From: Mucilaginibacter inviolabilis | Lineage (GTDB): Bacteria > Bacteroidota > Bacteroidia > Sphingobacteriales > Sphingobacteriaceae | NCBI RefSeq assembly: GCF_011089895.1 | Contig: NZ_JAANAT010000001.1 | Location: forward strand, 3,534,001 to 3,598,000 | Direction: 5' to 3' | Length of the DNA stretch: 64,000 nt | Shown: piece by piece, positions 43,682-52,296 of the stretch | Numbering within the stretch: position 1 is the stretch's first letter | How the letters are laid out: every line of letters starts with the position of its first letter | Translations under genes and position numbers: made by a program | Notes under the pieces: generated by a model | What the model was told of the DNA's origin: nothing | Seen by the model: only the letters and a program-made list of their open reading frames with translations | The model's database searches: none

Positions 43682-45184
43682 TTAATATCCCTTCGTTGGC
43701 ACCAGATTCGGGTTATTCCGCAACTCCCGGCTTGGTATCGGGAATAACAGTTCCCTGTCTGTTAAAACCGGACCGTATGAAAACTTATGGCCTACATAAT
43801 TATCAAAACCTTTAGTAACCTCATTAAATGCTTTGCGGGTACGCGCCATATCAAACCAGGTAATGTTTTCAAAGCAGAGCTCATACCAGCGTTCGCGCCA
43901 GATGGCCTCGCGGAACTGGTCTTTTGATAAACCGCTCAGATTAGGTAGTTGCGCCCTTGTCCTGATCTGGTTAACTGCGTCATATGCTTTTGCCGTCGGC
44001 CCGCCAACTTCGTTGGAAGCTTCGGCATAAACCAACAGCACATCGGCATAGCGGATGAGCGACCAGTTCAGATCACTATTGGCTGTAGTTGTTTGGGCTA
44101 CTACATCAAATATCTTATAAATAAAGTATCCCCCCAGATCAACCACTTTACTTCTATCGTCCTGATTGGTGAATTTAGTAAAAAAGAATTGCCCCTCTTT
44201 TGCCCGCAAATCAGCAGGATCGTAAGATTGTACAAAGGCGGCCATAGCATAGATACCCCCGGTTTCGCTGGAGTAGGCCGAGATATTTTTATTATAAGGG
44301 ATGATGAGCTCCTGCCAGTTTCCGGGGATGATCTGCGTTTTATACTGGATCATAAAAATGTTCTCGTCCACATTTTTCTTCGCCGGGTTATGCAGGTCGT
44401 AATAGTTATCAAACAATTTAAACTGTTTGGAGTCTAATACTTCTGCCGATTTTTTGGCTGCCAGGTCATAATACTCTGCGCCTTTTTGCAAAGGGTAACC
44501 GGCCATGGTGAGGTATACTTTGGCCAATAACGATTTTACGGCACCCAAAGTTACCTTTCCGCTGGCGTCAGTCCATGGTAAGCCCGAAGCCTCGGCAGTT
44601 TTCAAATCATCCACAATCACTTTATAAACATCTTCTGCGGATGCCTGCTTTGGTCGTAACTGTGTTGATTGCAGATCAACAGGTTCGGTTATCAGCGGTA
44701 TATTGCCAAACAGCTGCACCAACGTAAAATAATACCAGGCCCGTAAAAAACGGGCTTCACCCAACAGTCTTTTCGACTCGGTGGCATCCATCGCTATCCC
44801 CGGTATTTTGGCTATAGAAAGGTTCGCATTGCCTATGCCTTTATAATAATTTTGCCAATAACTTAACCCATAGCCATTATCGGCAGTGTTGCGCAGGTCT
44901 TTTACAAAATAGCTGTCAACAGCTTGCCCAAGATCGGTAGCGGCCTGGCCGGTTGCAAATTCTGTCATTGTCCAGGCTCCGCCGCCAAAGCCGCTGCTCA
45001 TGGGATCGCGCAAGCTGGCATAAATAGCATTTACCGAACTGCGGGCATGCTCAGGCTTGGTAAAGTAATTATCTACAGTAAAATTACTCTTGTCCGTTTC
45101 ATTTAAAAATTTCTTACATCCGGTAACACCTAAGGTACCAACTGCTAAGGCCAGTAACCCGTATTTTTTTATGATAGTTTTCAT
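43682..45184 (-). CDS. SusD/RagB-type surface lipoprotein of the fucosidase locus
   Basis: A 500-residue lipoprotein, lipobox C23 in LGVTGCKKFL. SusD family marks are EARFLRAWYYFTLVQLFGNIP near 145, SLLAKVYLTMAGYP, and the C-terminal REAIWRERWYELCFENITWF with LFPIPSREL. It follows its SusC gene by 27 bp and caps that transporter. Its sequence differs clearly from the SusD at 18922, so they are not recent duplicates. Confidence 0.97.
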   Translation of the reverse strand: MKTIIKKYGLLALAVGTLGVTGCKKFLNETDKSNFTVDNYFTKPEHARSSVNAIYASLRDPMSSGFGGGAWTMTEFATGQAATDLGQAVDSYFVKDLRNTADNGYGLSYWQNYYKGIGNANLSIAKIPGIAMDATESKRLLGEARFLRAWYYFTLVQLFGNIPLITEPVDLQSTQLRPKQASAEDVYKVIVDDLKTAEASGLPWTDASGKVTLGAVKSLLAKVYLTMAGYPLQKGAEYYDLAAKKSAEVLDSKQFKLFDNYYDLHNPAKKNVDENIFMIQYKTQIIPGNWQELIIPYNKNISAYSSETGGIYAMAAFVQSYDPADLRAKEGQFFFTKFTNQDDRSKVVDLGGYFIYKIFDVVAQTTTANSDLNWSLIRYADVLLVYAEASNEVGGPTAKAYDAVNQIRTRAQLPNLSGLSKDQFREAIWRERWYELCFENITWFDMARTRKAFNEVTKGFDNYVGHKFSYGPVLTDRELLFPIPSRELRNNPNLVPTKGY

Positions 45185-45211
45185 GATTTTTCTCTTAATT
45201 TTTGCAATAAA

Positions 45212-48200
45212 TTATAATCCGATGTTCAATCCAACCAGGAATACCCTTGGCTTTGGATAATCATACAGGGTTAAGCCCTGATCAAAAGGCGCGCTGGAGT
45301 TGGAAACCTCCGGATCGTACCCTTTATACTTGGTGGCCACAAAGAAATTTTGCACCGAACCATAGATTCTTAACCGGCTCAATTTTAATTTGGAGATAGT
45401 TTTTGACGGAAAAGTGTATGCCAGCAACAAATTACGCCCGCGGATAAACGATCCATCGGTTACCTTATGGCTATCATTATTGGTGGTATAATAAGCATTG
45501 ATAGGGCGGATCTGCGCGATAGGTGTATTCTGATTAGTTTCGGTCCAGGCATTCAGCACTGTTTTATAACTGTTGGCGATGCCCTGCCTGTCTTCGGCCG
45601 AGTGGATGCTCCTGTCCAATACATCATTACCATAGGTGTATTGCAGATCAACAGTAAGCGACCATGATTTGTACTGAAATGTGTTGAGGAAAGTACCAAA
45701 ACCATCGGGGATACCTTTCCCGATGATGGTGCGGTCCAGGTCGTTTATCGTACCGTCGTTATTCAGGTCTTTATACTTGATATCGCCAGGCAGCATACCA
45801 TACTTTTTGGCTTCGGCCGCCTCGGCAGTTCCCCAGGTTCCTAAACTAACCCGACCAAAGAAAGAGCCCACCGGCTGGCCAACCCTGATGATGCCATTGC
45901 CCGATAATATATCGGCATTACCATTGGCCAGGGCCAGCACTTTATTTTTATTAACGGAGATATTGAAGGTAGTGCTCCAGGTAAAATCCCCGGTTTTGAT
46001 ATTGGTAGAGTTGAGGGTAAACTCGATACCCTTGTTCTCCATACTGCCCACGTTGGAGTAAACACTGCCGTAACCGCTGGAAAATGGCAGCGGGGCATCC
46101 AGCAGCATACCATCTACTTTGCGGCGGTACAGATCAAGCTCCAGGTTCAGCCTGTTGTTGAACAGGCCCAGCTCCATTCCAAAATCCAGCTGTTTGGTTT
46201 TTTCCCATTGCAAGGTGGAGTTGGCTACCCGGTTGGTACCTACACCAATATTACGTTCGCCATTAAAAATAACGTTATAGTTACCCAGCCCTGCCAATGC
46301 CCTGTATGCTGGAATTTCGGAGTTACCGGTAGCACCATAACTGGCCCGGAGTTTTAAATTGGAAATGGCCGGGATATTCTTCATAAAGTCCTCTTCCATT
46401 ACCCGCCAGGCCAAAGCCGCCGATGGGAAGAAAGCGAATTGATTATCGGCCCCAAATTTTGAAGAGCCATCATAACGGCCGGTAAAGGTGACCAGATATT
46501 TATCGCGAAGACTATAATTGACACGTCCAAAATACGAGTTTAGCCCATACGCCTGCGCGTTGGAATAAGGCGCCTGCGGACTTGACCCGGCACCCAGATT
46601 ATTGAATTGGAAATAAGGATCGGTAAAGCCTTGTGTACTTGCCTGGTCTTCAAAGCGGTCAACATGCTGCCAGGAAACACCGCCCATGGCGGTTACCGCG
46701 TGTATTTTAGCAAACCGTTTATTATAAGTAAGGTAGTTTTCAAACTGCCATGAATTGTAGCGGTTATTGTTTACGGAAGCATCGCCATTATCCGAAATAT
46801 ATTGCATGCCTTTCACAGCCGAATAATCCTCCCGCTGATTAATGATATTGACACCTACGGTTGATTTAAAATCCAATCCCGGGGCCAGGTGAATGTTGGC
46901 CGACATGTCGCCCAATAAGGTTTGGGTATGCAATAGCGATATCCTGTCGGCAGCTATCCGTAAAGGGTTATCGCCACCCTCCATTCCCGGGTAATCGCGG
47001 TTACTGGCCCAGCTGCCATCAGGATACCTTACCGGGATGATGGGCAGTTCTTCGATCACCTGGCGCATCATGGTAATACCGCCGCCATCCAACTGATCAA
47101 CCTGTTTATCGTCCTGGTTGGTATAACTCAGCGTACCGCCAATTTTTATCCAGCTTTTTACCTGGCTGTCAAACACAAAACGACCGGCAAATCTTTTTTG
47201 CCATGAACCCCTTGCCAGACCCGCCTGGTTACGATAGTTTAAAAAAGCGCCAAGGTTTCTTTTTTCGTCGCCATCAGTAATACCCAATTGGTGGTTTTGC
47301 GTAAAGGCCTTTTGAAATGCTTCTTCCTGCCAATCGGTATCATACAACGGGTTGCCGCTGGCATCAAACAGTTTAGGATTGGTACGTTTGGTTTTGGGAT
47401 TGGTATATTTTGTACCGGTGGCCCAACCAACCGGATCGTACTTTTGGGCGTTGGCATAAGCCAGGTCCTCAACAGCCAAAAACTCTTTGGAGTTGAGTAC
47501 AGCCAGCTTTTTAGGAAGCACACCGATGCTGAAATCGGGATCATAGGTAATTTTACCACCGCCCGAAGTTCCGCGTTTGGTGGTTACCAGGATAACACCA
47601 TTGGCTCCACGCGCACCATAAATAGCGGTAGACGAAGCATCTTTTAATACCTCGATAGAGGCGATATCATTCGGGTTCAGATAATCTATCGGCGTACTTC
47701 CGTTCCGCAGATCTACAGGGTTCAGGATCACCCCATCTATTACATATAGTGGATTATTGGAAACACTCAATGAACTGGAGCCGCGGATGCGGATATTAGA
47801 TCGGGCACCAGGCCTGCCGGAGTTGGATGACACATTAACACCGGATACGCGGCCAGATAAGCCCTGGTTTAAAGATGATACCGGGCGCTCCTGTAATGTT
47901 TCGGATTTTACCGTACCCACAGAGCCCGTTAAGTCTGATTTTTTAACAGATCCGTAGCCGATAACTACCACCTCATCTAATTTTTTTGATTGCGGTACCA
48001 GTTTGATTACCATATTGCCGGAAGCGCTGTTTACTTCCTGGGTAATATACCCGACGTAGGAAACCACCAGGATGGCATTGTCAGGCAGCCCTTTCAAACT
48101 AAAGTTACCTTCCGTATCGGTTATGGCGGCTTTGTCAACATTCTTTACTTTAATAGTAGCTCCGGGTATGCCAAGGCCATTCTCATCCACAACTTTGCCC

Positions 48201-48355
48201 TTTACATCAATAGGTAAAATGGATGAATAATGCAGGGTTCGTAAGCTTTTGGCATTTAGCGGCATGGTGATGGCCATCAATACAGCCAATACAACATACA
48301 TGATCTTGAGGCCCAAGGCCGGACCTCTGGAAGACAGGGGAAAAATTAATCTCAT
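45212..48355 (-). CDS. SusC/RagA-type TonB-dependent transporter of the fucosidase locus
   Basis: A 1047-residue barrel. The N terminus is long: residues 1-36 (opening MRLIFPLSSRGPALGLK) with a hydrophobic signal at about 16-36, then a carboxypeptidase-regulatory-like domain (VKGKVVDENGLGIPGATI), TonB-box-like DEVVVIGYGSVKKSDLTGSV, plug with IRGSSSLSVSNNPLYVIDG, and the barrel ending FLVGLNIGL. The start region exists in three tandem copies; only this copy is connected to a full gene. It lacks an STN domain. Confidence 0.96.
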   Translation of the reverse strand: MRLIFPLSSRGPALGLKIMYVVLAVLMAITMPLNAKSLRTLHYSSILPIDVKGKVVDENGLGIPGATIKVKNVDKAAITDTEGNFSLKGLPDNAILVVSYVGYITQEVNSASGNMVIKLVPQSKKLDEVVVIGYGSVKKSDLTGSVGTVKSETLQERPVSSLNQGLSGRVSGVNVSSNSGRPGARSNIRIRGSSSLSVSNNPLYVIDGVILNPVDLRNGSTPIDYLNPNDIASIEVLKDASSTAIYGARGANGVILVTTKRGTSGGGKITYDPDFSIGVLPKKLAVLNSKEFLAVEDLAYANAQKYDPVGWATGTKYTNPKTKRTNPKLFDASGNPLYDTDWQEEAFQKAFTQNHQLGITDGDEKRNLGAFLNYRNQAGLARGSWQKRFAGRFVFDSQVKSWIKIGGTLSYTNQDDKQVDQLDGGGITMMRQVIEELPIIPVRYPDGSWASNRDYPGMEGGDNPLRIAADRISLLHTQTLLGDMSANIHLAPGLDFKSTVGVNIINQREDYSAVKGMQYISDNGDASVNNNRYNSWQFENYLTYNKRFAKIHAVTAMGGVSWQHVDRFEDQASTQGFTDPYFQFNNLGAGSSPQAPYSNAQAYGLNSYFGRVNYSLRDKYLVTFTGRYDGSSKFGADNQFAFFPSAALAWRVMEEDFMKNIPAISNLKLRASYGATGNSEIPAYRALAGLGNYNVIFNGERNIGVGTNRVANSTLQWEKTKQLDFGMELGLFNNRLNLELDLYRRKVDGMLLDAPLPFSSGYGSVYSNVGSMENKGIEFTLNSTNIKTGDFTWSTTFNISVNKNKVLALANGNADILSGNGIIRVGQPVGSFFGRVSLGTWGTAEAAEAKKYGMLPGDIKYKDLNNDGTINDLDRTIIGKGIPDGFGTFLNTFQYKSWSLTVDLQYTYGNDVLDRSIHSAEDRQGIANSYKTVLNAWTETNQNTPIAQIRPINAYYTTNNDSHKVTDGSFIRGRNLLLAYTFPSKTISKLKLSRLRIYGSVQNFFVATKYKGYDPEVSNSSAPFDQGLTLYDYPKPRVFLVGLNIGL

Positions 48356-48461
48356 AGCAGGAAATTTAATTGGGTTACAGGTTAATGAATGAGAGCAGTC
48401 AACTTGCAGATAAGACTGCTCACCAGGTGTAAATTGGATAAGATATGTGGGCCATCAACGT

Positions 48462-48557
48462 TTAGCCGTACGCCCATAAATGCAGCCAGCATACAACATC
48501 GGCTACTTTTTTGGGCAAAGCGCGGCCATTACAAGGCAGGGGTAAAACTTGTTTCAT
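48462..48557 (-). pseudogene. Decayed susC start, middle copy (31 codons)
   Basis: The frame opens MKQVLPLPCNGRALPKKV and stops at TAA 48462. It lines up with the first residues of the SusC at 48355 and with the copy at 48758. It could still be translated as a short leader peptide. Confidence 0.55.
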
Positions 48558-48647
48558 TACGAGAAAATTAATTAGTTACAGATTAACCAAATTAGGCTAT
48601 CAATAGACAGCCATAGCTGTCTGCCTTACTTTAAAAAATAAGTGTGG

Positions 48648-48758
48648 TTAAATTTTCAGGCTCAGATTTGATAGCATCACTAATACAGTGCGTTCAATAA
48701 GAATGATCTTTTTTGGCAAAGCATGGCCACCGGGGGGAAGAGTGTAAATTTTTTTCAT
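48648..48758 (-). pseudogene. Decayed susC start, upstream copy (36 codons)
   Basis: The frame opens MKKIYTLPPGGHALPKK and continues with a short hydrophobic part before TAA at 48648. Many SusC proteins of this family start with this kind of sequence, so this copy is closest to the ancestral start. Confidence 0.55.
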
Positions 48759-49017
48759 TGCAGGAAAATTTAACTGGTTACAGGTTAATTGGTTTAAGCA
48801 GTCAATGTGCATAGATATTGCCGCCTATTTTTTAATGTTATAAAACTATAATACTGTCTACTGCCATTAGTCACCAATATGAGCAAACTATTATGTTATC
48901 TTAACATGCAAATAATCAATGATATAGATTGCTTATTAAATGTAATTTATACGGTTATTTATTTTATCTGTTGGCAGATCTATGGTATCCCAATCTTGCT
49001 TTTTGCATCGGGCAGAC

Positions 49018-49077
49018 GACTCACCCCGTCTACGCTTCGCTGGACGCCCCTCTCTTCGCCTGCGGCGGAAAGAGGGT
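49018..49077. repeat. Dispersed repeat (inverted copy of 10631-10690)
   Basis: GACTCACCCCGTCTACGCTT, CGCTGGACG and CCCCTCTCTTCGCCTGCGGC match the reverse complement of 10631-10690 and blocks of 25526-25664. Confidence 0.65.
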
Positions 49078-49094
49078 GAGAATTTTCTACTGTA

Positions 49095-49176
49095 TGTCAT
49101 TGCGAGGAGGAACGACGAAGCAATCTCCTCGCATACATGAACACGAGGAGATTGCCACGCTGCGCTCGCAATGACA
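49095..49176. repeat. Dispersed hairpin repeat (GTCATTGCGAGGAGG type), copy 2
   Basis: TGTCATTGCGAGGAGGAACG and CGCTGCGCTCGCAATGACA face each other, with inner CAATCTCCTCG/CGAGGAGATTG. Matches 38816-38898. Confidence 0.75.
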
Positions 49177-49243
49177 TGCAACAGAGGGGGCTTTGCTCCC
49201 AAAATCCTTGCTCCTTATTCCAAAAATTCGTATATTTATAAAT

Positions 49244-49282
49244 AACAGCCCGGCTGCCTTTTAAACAGGTAGCCGGGCTGTT
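49244..49282. terminator. Strong GC-rich hairpin upstream of the plug gene
   Basis: AACAGCCCGGCTGCC pairs with GGTAGCCGGGCTGTT (one wobble) over a 9 base loop. No clean T run follows on either strand, so it is a possible terminator or insulating hairpin. Confidence 0.5.
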
Positions 49283-49329
49283 CTGTTAAGAGCAAAACAA
49301 GGCCAAAAATTGGCCGTTTTATATACAGT

Positions 49330-49460
49330 TATTTGACAATCAATTATTTAATACTTTTTAAAGTTTCAAAAACACGCTAAAACAGCTTCAAAATTTGTTA
49401 AAAAGTGTTAAAATCGATGATTTTGAGTTAATTTTTGAATGATTTTACGCCGTTTTTGAG
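49330..49460 (+). promoter_or_regulatory. Shared ~130 bp leader element, copy B
   Basis: Partner of 541-668; see that entry for the conserved blocks. It includes AAAATCGATGATTTT, an imperfect palindrome, and lies 142 bp before the plug gene ATG. Confidence 0.55.
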
Positions 49461-49601
49461 CAGAAAAGTGTTAAAATCCAGGGTTTAAAAAGGTTTCCTG
49501 AAAGGATAATTTTTTAAATACGCGATACCCCGTTATTTCTGTTCCGGAATTTCTTAAATTTCGCCACGCCGATCAGGCCAAATAAAATAAGCTTATACAA
49601 A

Positions 49602-50858
49602 ATGAGAAAACATTGCTACCTACTGGTTCTCTTATTCACTACCCTGCGGGGATTTGCGCAATCGCCTTATGATAATAATGTGTATGATCCGGCTATCAAA
49701 AGCGTGGAATTTTACAATACCCAAAAGCAGGGCTCATTTCCGGTAATCGCTTTAGGATCAACAGAAAAAGTAACACTAGCCTTTGATGATTTGCGTGGCG
49801 GTAGTCGTAATTACTACTATACCATTGAACACTGCGATACCCGCTGGAACTCGTCAAACCTATCTACCGCCGAGTATCTGCAAAGCTTCACCGACGACCG
49901 TTTGTATACTTACACCTACTCTACCGGTACCATTCAAAAATATACACACTATGAGCTCAAGCTGCCAAATAACAATATAGCACCCAAAATATCAGGCAAT
50001 TACATACTCAAAGTTTATGAAAATGGTGACCAGTCGAAACCTGTACTTACGCGCCGCCTATATGTAGTCAACAAAAAGGTATCTATAGCGGCCACTGTCG
50101 GCACCTCGCTGGATGTGCAAACCCGCAAAACCAATCAAAAGGTAAATTTCACGGTTGACTATGCTGGTTTACCAATACAAAATCCATCGTTCGAGATCCG
50201 TGCTTTACTCATGCAGAACGCGCGCACCCAAACAGGTATCTTAAACACGCAGCCAACCTATATACGCGGTACACAACTGGTTTATAACGATGTATCAATC
50301 AATGATTTTCCCGGCCGTAACGAGTTCAGGCTGTTTGATACCCGTACGTTAAAGCTTAATTCCCAGCGTATTTTGCGTATTATAAAAGATACGACCAACA
50401 ATGTGGTGCTACTTACCGACCCTGTTCGTGACAGCCCGGATTATCTGTTACTGTATGATAATAACGGCAAATTCTTTGTACTGAACCAGGATGGCACCGA
50501 CCCACGTACAGATGCCGATTATGCTCATATTTATTTTAGCCTGGCCCCTTATAAATCTGCAGCAGAGGGAAGCCCCTATATTGTCGGCGCTTTTAATGAT
50601 TATAAACTGGATGACCGCAGTAAGTTAACCATGGGCGACGATGGTAAATACCATATCAACTTGCTCCTGAAACAGGGTGTATATGATTATGAATACGTCT
50701 GGTATGACAACGCCACCAAAAGAGCCAGCGATATCCCATTGGAAGGCAGTCATTTTGAAACCGAAAATGATTACCAGCTGCTTATCTACTACCGTGCTCC
50801 CACCGCCCGCTGGGACGAACTGGTTGGCTTTGGGGAATTGAACAGTGTGAAAAAGTAG
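49602..50858 (+). CDS. Type IX secretion system plug protein (DUF5103)
   Basis: A 418-residue exported protein with signal peptide (about 1-19, ending RGFAQ). It opens with [14 protein letters not shown] and [18 protein letters not shown], typical of the DUF5103 family, which includes the plug protein that seals the SprA translocon in the outer membrane of T9SS. Beta-rich domains follow to [15 protein letters not shown] near the C terminus. It fits the presence of a T9SS cargo protein at 56310. No other T9SS gene is in the window. Confidence 0.85.
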   Translation: MRKHCYLLVLLFTTLRGFAQSPYDNNVYDPAIKSVEFYNTQKQGSFPVIALGSTEKVTLAFDDLRGGSRNYYYTIEHCDTRWNSSNLSTAEYLQSFTDDRLYTYTYSTGTIQKYTHYELKLPNNNIAPKISGNYILKVYENGDQSKPVLTRRLYVVNKKVSIAATVGTSLDVQTRKTNQKVNFTVDYAGLPIQNPSFEIRALLMQNARTQTGILNTQPTYIRGTQLVYNDVSINDFPGRNEFRLFDTRTLKLNSQRILRIIKDTTNNVVLLTDPVRDSPDYLLLYDNNGKFFVLNQDGTDPRTDADYAHIYFSLAPYKSAAEGSPYIVGAFNDYKLDDRSKLTMGDDGKYHINLLLKQGVYDYEYVWYDNATKRASDIPLEGSHFETENDYQLLIYYRAPTARWDELVGFGELNSVKK

Positions 50859-50868
50859 GGCCAGGGAT

Positions 50869-50941
50869 CAAGGATTTTTAGAACAAGGAACAAGGATCTG
50901 AGAAGCAAAAAAATCCTTACTCCTTGTTCAAAAAATCCTTG
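50869..50941. repeat. Hairpin between plug and thioesterase genes
   Basis: CAAGGATTTTTAGAACAAGG and CCTTGTTCAAAAAATCCTTG pair over about 21 bases with a 31 base loop. It starts 11 bp after the plug stop and may end that transcript. Confidence 0.6.
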
Positions 50942-50954
50942 CTCCAAAAATGCT

Positions 50955-50962
50955 TATCTTTG
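50955..50962 (+). promoter_or_regulatory. -7 box of the thioesterase gene
   Basis: TATCTTTG matches the Bacteroidota -7 element and ends 15 bases before the ATG at 50978. A TTG is 13 bp upstream, closer than usual. Confidence 0.5.
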
Positions 50963-50977
50963 CATAAAATTCAGCAC

Positions 50978-51517
50978 ATGACCGGAAAATCGCCCAAAGA
51001 ATCATATACCATCATGAACGAGCTGGTATTACCCAATGATACCAATACATTAAACAACCTGATGGGTGGGCGCCTGCTGCACTGGATGGATATTGCTGCA
51101 GCTATATCTGCGCAAAAACATTGCAACCGTATTGTAGTAACTGCTTCGGTTGATAACGTATCGTTTCAGTCACCCATTAAACTGGGTGATGTAATCAGTA
51201 TTGAGGCTAAGGTAACCCGCGCATTCACTACTTCGGTTGAGGTAAGGATGGATGTATGGGCGCAAAATATCCCCTCAGGCACCCGTGCAAAAAGTAACGA
51301 AGCCTACTACACTTTCGTAGCCCTGGATAGCGAAGGACAAAAAACAACTGTACCTGCCCTAATACCCGAAACGGAAGAAGAGATCAAGCTATTTGAAGGT
51401 GCCCTACGCCGCCGGCAACTACGTTTAATACTTGGTGGAAAAATGCAGCCAAATGACGCCACCGAACTCAAAGCCTTATTTTTTGGCGAACAATTACCAC
51501 TCAACCTGCGCGACTAA
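50978..51517 (+). CDS. Acyl-CoA thioesterase, hotdog fold
   Basis: A 179-residue enzyme. MNELVLPNDTNTLNNLMGGR and LLHWMDIAAAISAQKHC contain the helix and catalytic Asp/Asn of YciA-like thioesterases; VDNVSFQSPIKLGDVISIEA follows. It hydrolyses acyl-CoA to free acid and CoA. The ATG at 50978 is favoured by the -7 box and by the family start; an in-frame codon at 50924 lies upstream of that box. Confidence 0.9.
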   Translation: MTGKSPKESYTIMNELVLPNDTNTLNNLMGGRLLHWMDIAAAISAQKHCNRIVVTASVDNVSFQSPIKLGDVISIEAKVTRAFTTSVEVRMDVWAQNIPSGTRAKSNEAYYTFVALDSEGQKTTVPALIPETEEEIKLFEGALRRRQLRLILGGKMQPNDATELKALFFGEQLPLNLRD

Positions 51518-51560
51518 TAGTAGCGTAACAAAAAAATAGTTTCGCTGTCTAAACAGTGTA

Positions 51561-51935
51561 ATGAGGATAATAAGCAAAGATGAAATTATTAAGAATGAGC
51601 GGCAACTGTTAGCTGCCATGAAAAGTAGTGATATATCCGTCTTAGATTATTTACTGCATGATGATTTGATCTTCACCAATCATATGGGGCAAGTATTAAC
51701 CAAAGAAATGGATTTAGATGCCCACAGATCAGGCAGCCTTGGCATTCATGATATCCAGATTAGTGAACAGGCTATTCGTTTCATAGAAGATATAGCTATT
51801 GTTACCGTTAAAAAATACATTGCCGGAAAGTATAATGATGAGGCATTTGAAGGTACATTTCGCTTTACCAGGATTTGGAAGATGTTTAACCATGATTGGA
51901 AAATCATAGCAGTGAGTAGTGTCCTTTTACAATAA
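51561..51935 (+). CDS. DUF4440 / NTF2-like protein
   Basis: A 124-residue cytoplasmic protein. LLAAMKSSDISVLDYLLHDD and the strand FTRIWKMFNHDWKIIAVSSV are the cone-shaped NTF2 fold of SnoaL/DUF4440 proteins. Function is unknown. A Pmp3-like gene follows 24 bp later. Confidence 0.8.
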   Translation: MRIISKDEIIKNERQLLAAMKSSDISVLDYLLHDDLIFTNHMGQVLTKEMDLDAHRSGSLGIHDIQISEQAIRFIEDIAIVTVKKYIAGKYNDEAFEGTFRFTRIWKMFNHDWKIIAVSSVLLQ

Positions 51936-51959
51936 ACTTTACTGTTAAATTTTAGAGCC

Positions 51960-52163
51960 ATGAGATACTTTTTATGTTTCTTATTCCCTCCGCTGGCCAT
52001 CCTGACCACTGGCCGTATCGGAGCATTTATATTGAATATACTTTTAACTCTGTGTTTCTGGATACCGGGCGTAATACATTCCATACTGGTAACCAACGAT
52101 TATTATGAGGCCAAAAGGCACCGTCAGCTGATGCGTGCCACCCGTCGGGCAAGGGCCTGGTAA
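51960..52163 (+). CDS. Pmp3/YqaE-family small membrane protein
   Basis: A 67-residue protein with two helices: FLCFLFPPLAILTTGRIGAF and ILNILLTLCFWIPGVIHSIL, the conserved PPLAxxxxG and LxxxxxxPGxxHA-like Pmp3 pattern. The C-terminal tail is basic. These proteins affect membrane potential and salt tolerance. Confidence 0.9.
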   Translation: MRYFLCFLFPPLAILTTGRIGAFILNILLTLCFWIPGVIHSILVTNDYYEAKRHRQLMRATRRARAW

Positions 52164-52296
52164 ACCACTGATCAAAATGATTACGTTAATCCCGCTGATT
52201 ATGTTGGTTGATCTTGGATTCTCCATATTCCCCTGGCATCAATGAAATCAGTGCAATCATTAAAATCAACGGTCAAAATTTACCATATTTGCCATC

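Larger units (their letters stand above)
48353..48839 (-). repeat. Three tandem copies of the susC leader and start, about 201 bp apart
   Basis: Start codons at 48355, 48557 and 48758 are spaced 202 and 201 bp. Each is preceded by TTAACCTGTAACCnATTAA and TTTTCCTGCA-like sequence and followed by related codons (consensus peptide MKK-x-x-x-LP-x-x-G-x-ALPKK). The downstream copy is the real susC; the two upstream copies end in stops after 31 and 36 codons. This looks like tandem duplication of the 5' end of the gene followed by decay. Confidence 0.75.
48840..49601. other. Gene-free stretch with repeats, hairpin and leader element
   Basis: Contains dispersed repeats (49018-49077, 49095-49176), a GC-rich hairpin (49244-49282) and the shared leader element (49330-49460). 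Open frames on both strands near 48880-49200 run into the repeats and are not supported. Confidence 0.6.

Noticed and set aside
48879..49079. Plus-strand frame downstream of the susC leader copies
   Set aside because: It runs into a dispersed repeat and ends there; no start signal or homology.
48353..49176. CRISPR array or integron-like array
   Set aside because: Repeats are 200 bp apart, degenerate and hold gene starts; no short identical repeats with unique spacers and no cas genes are present.
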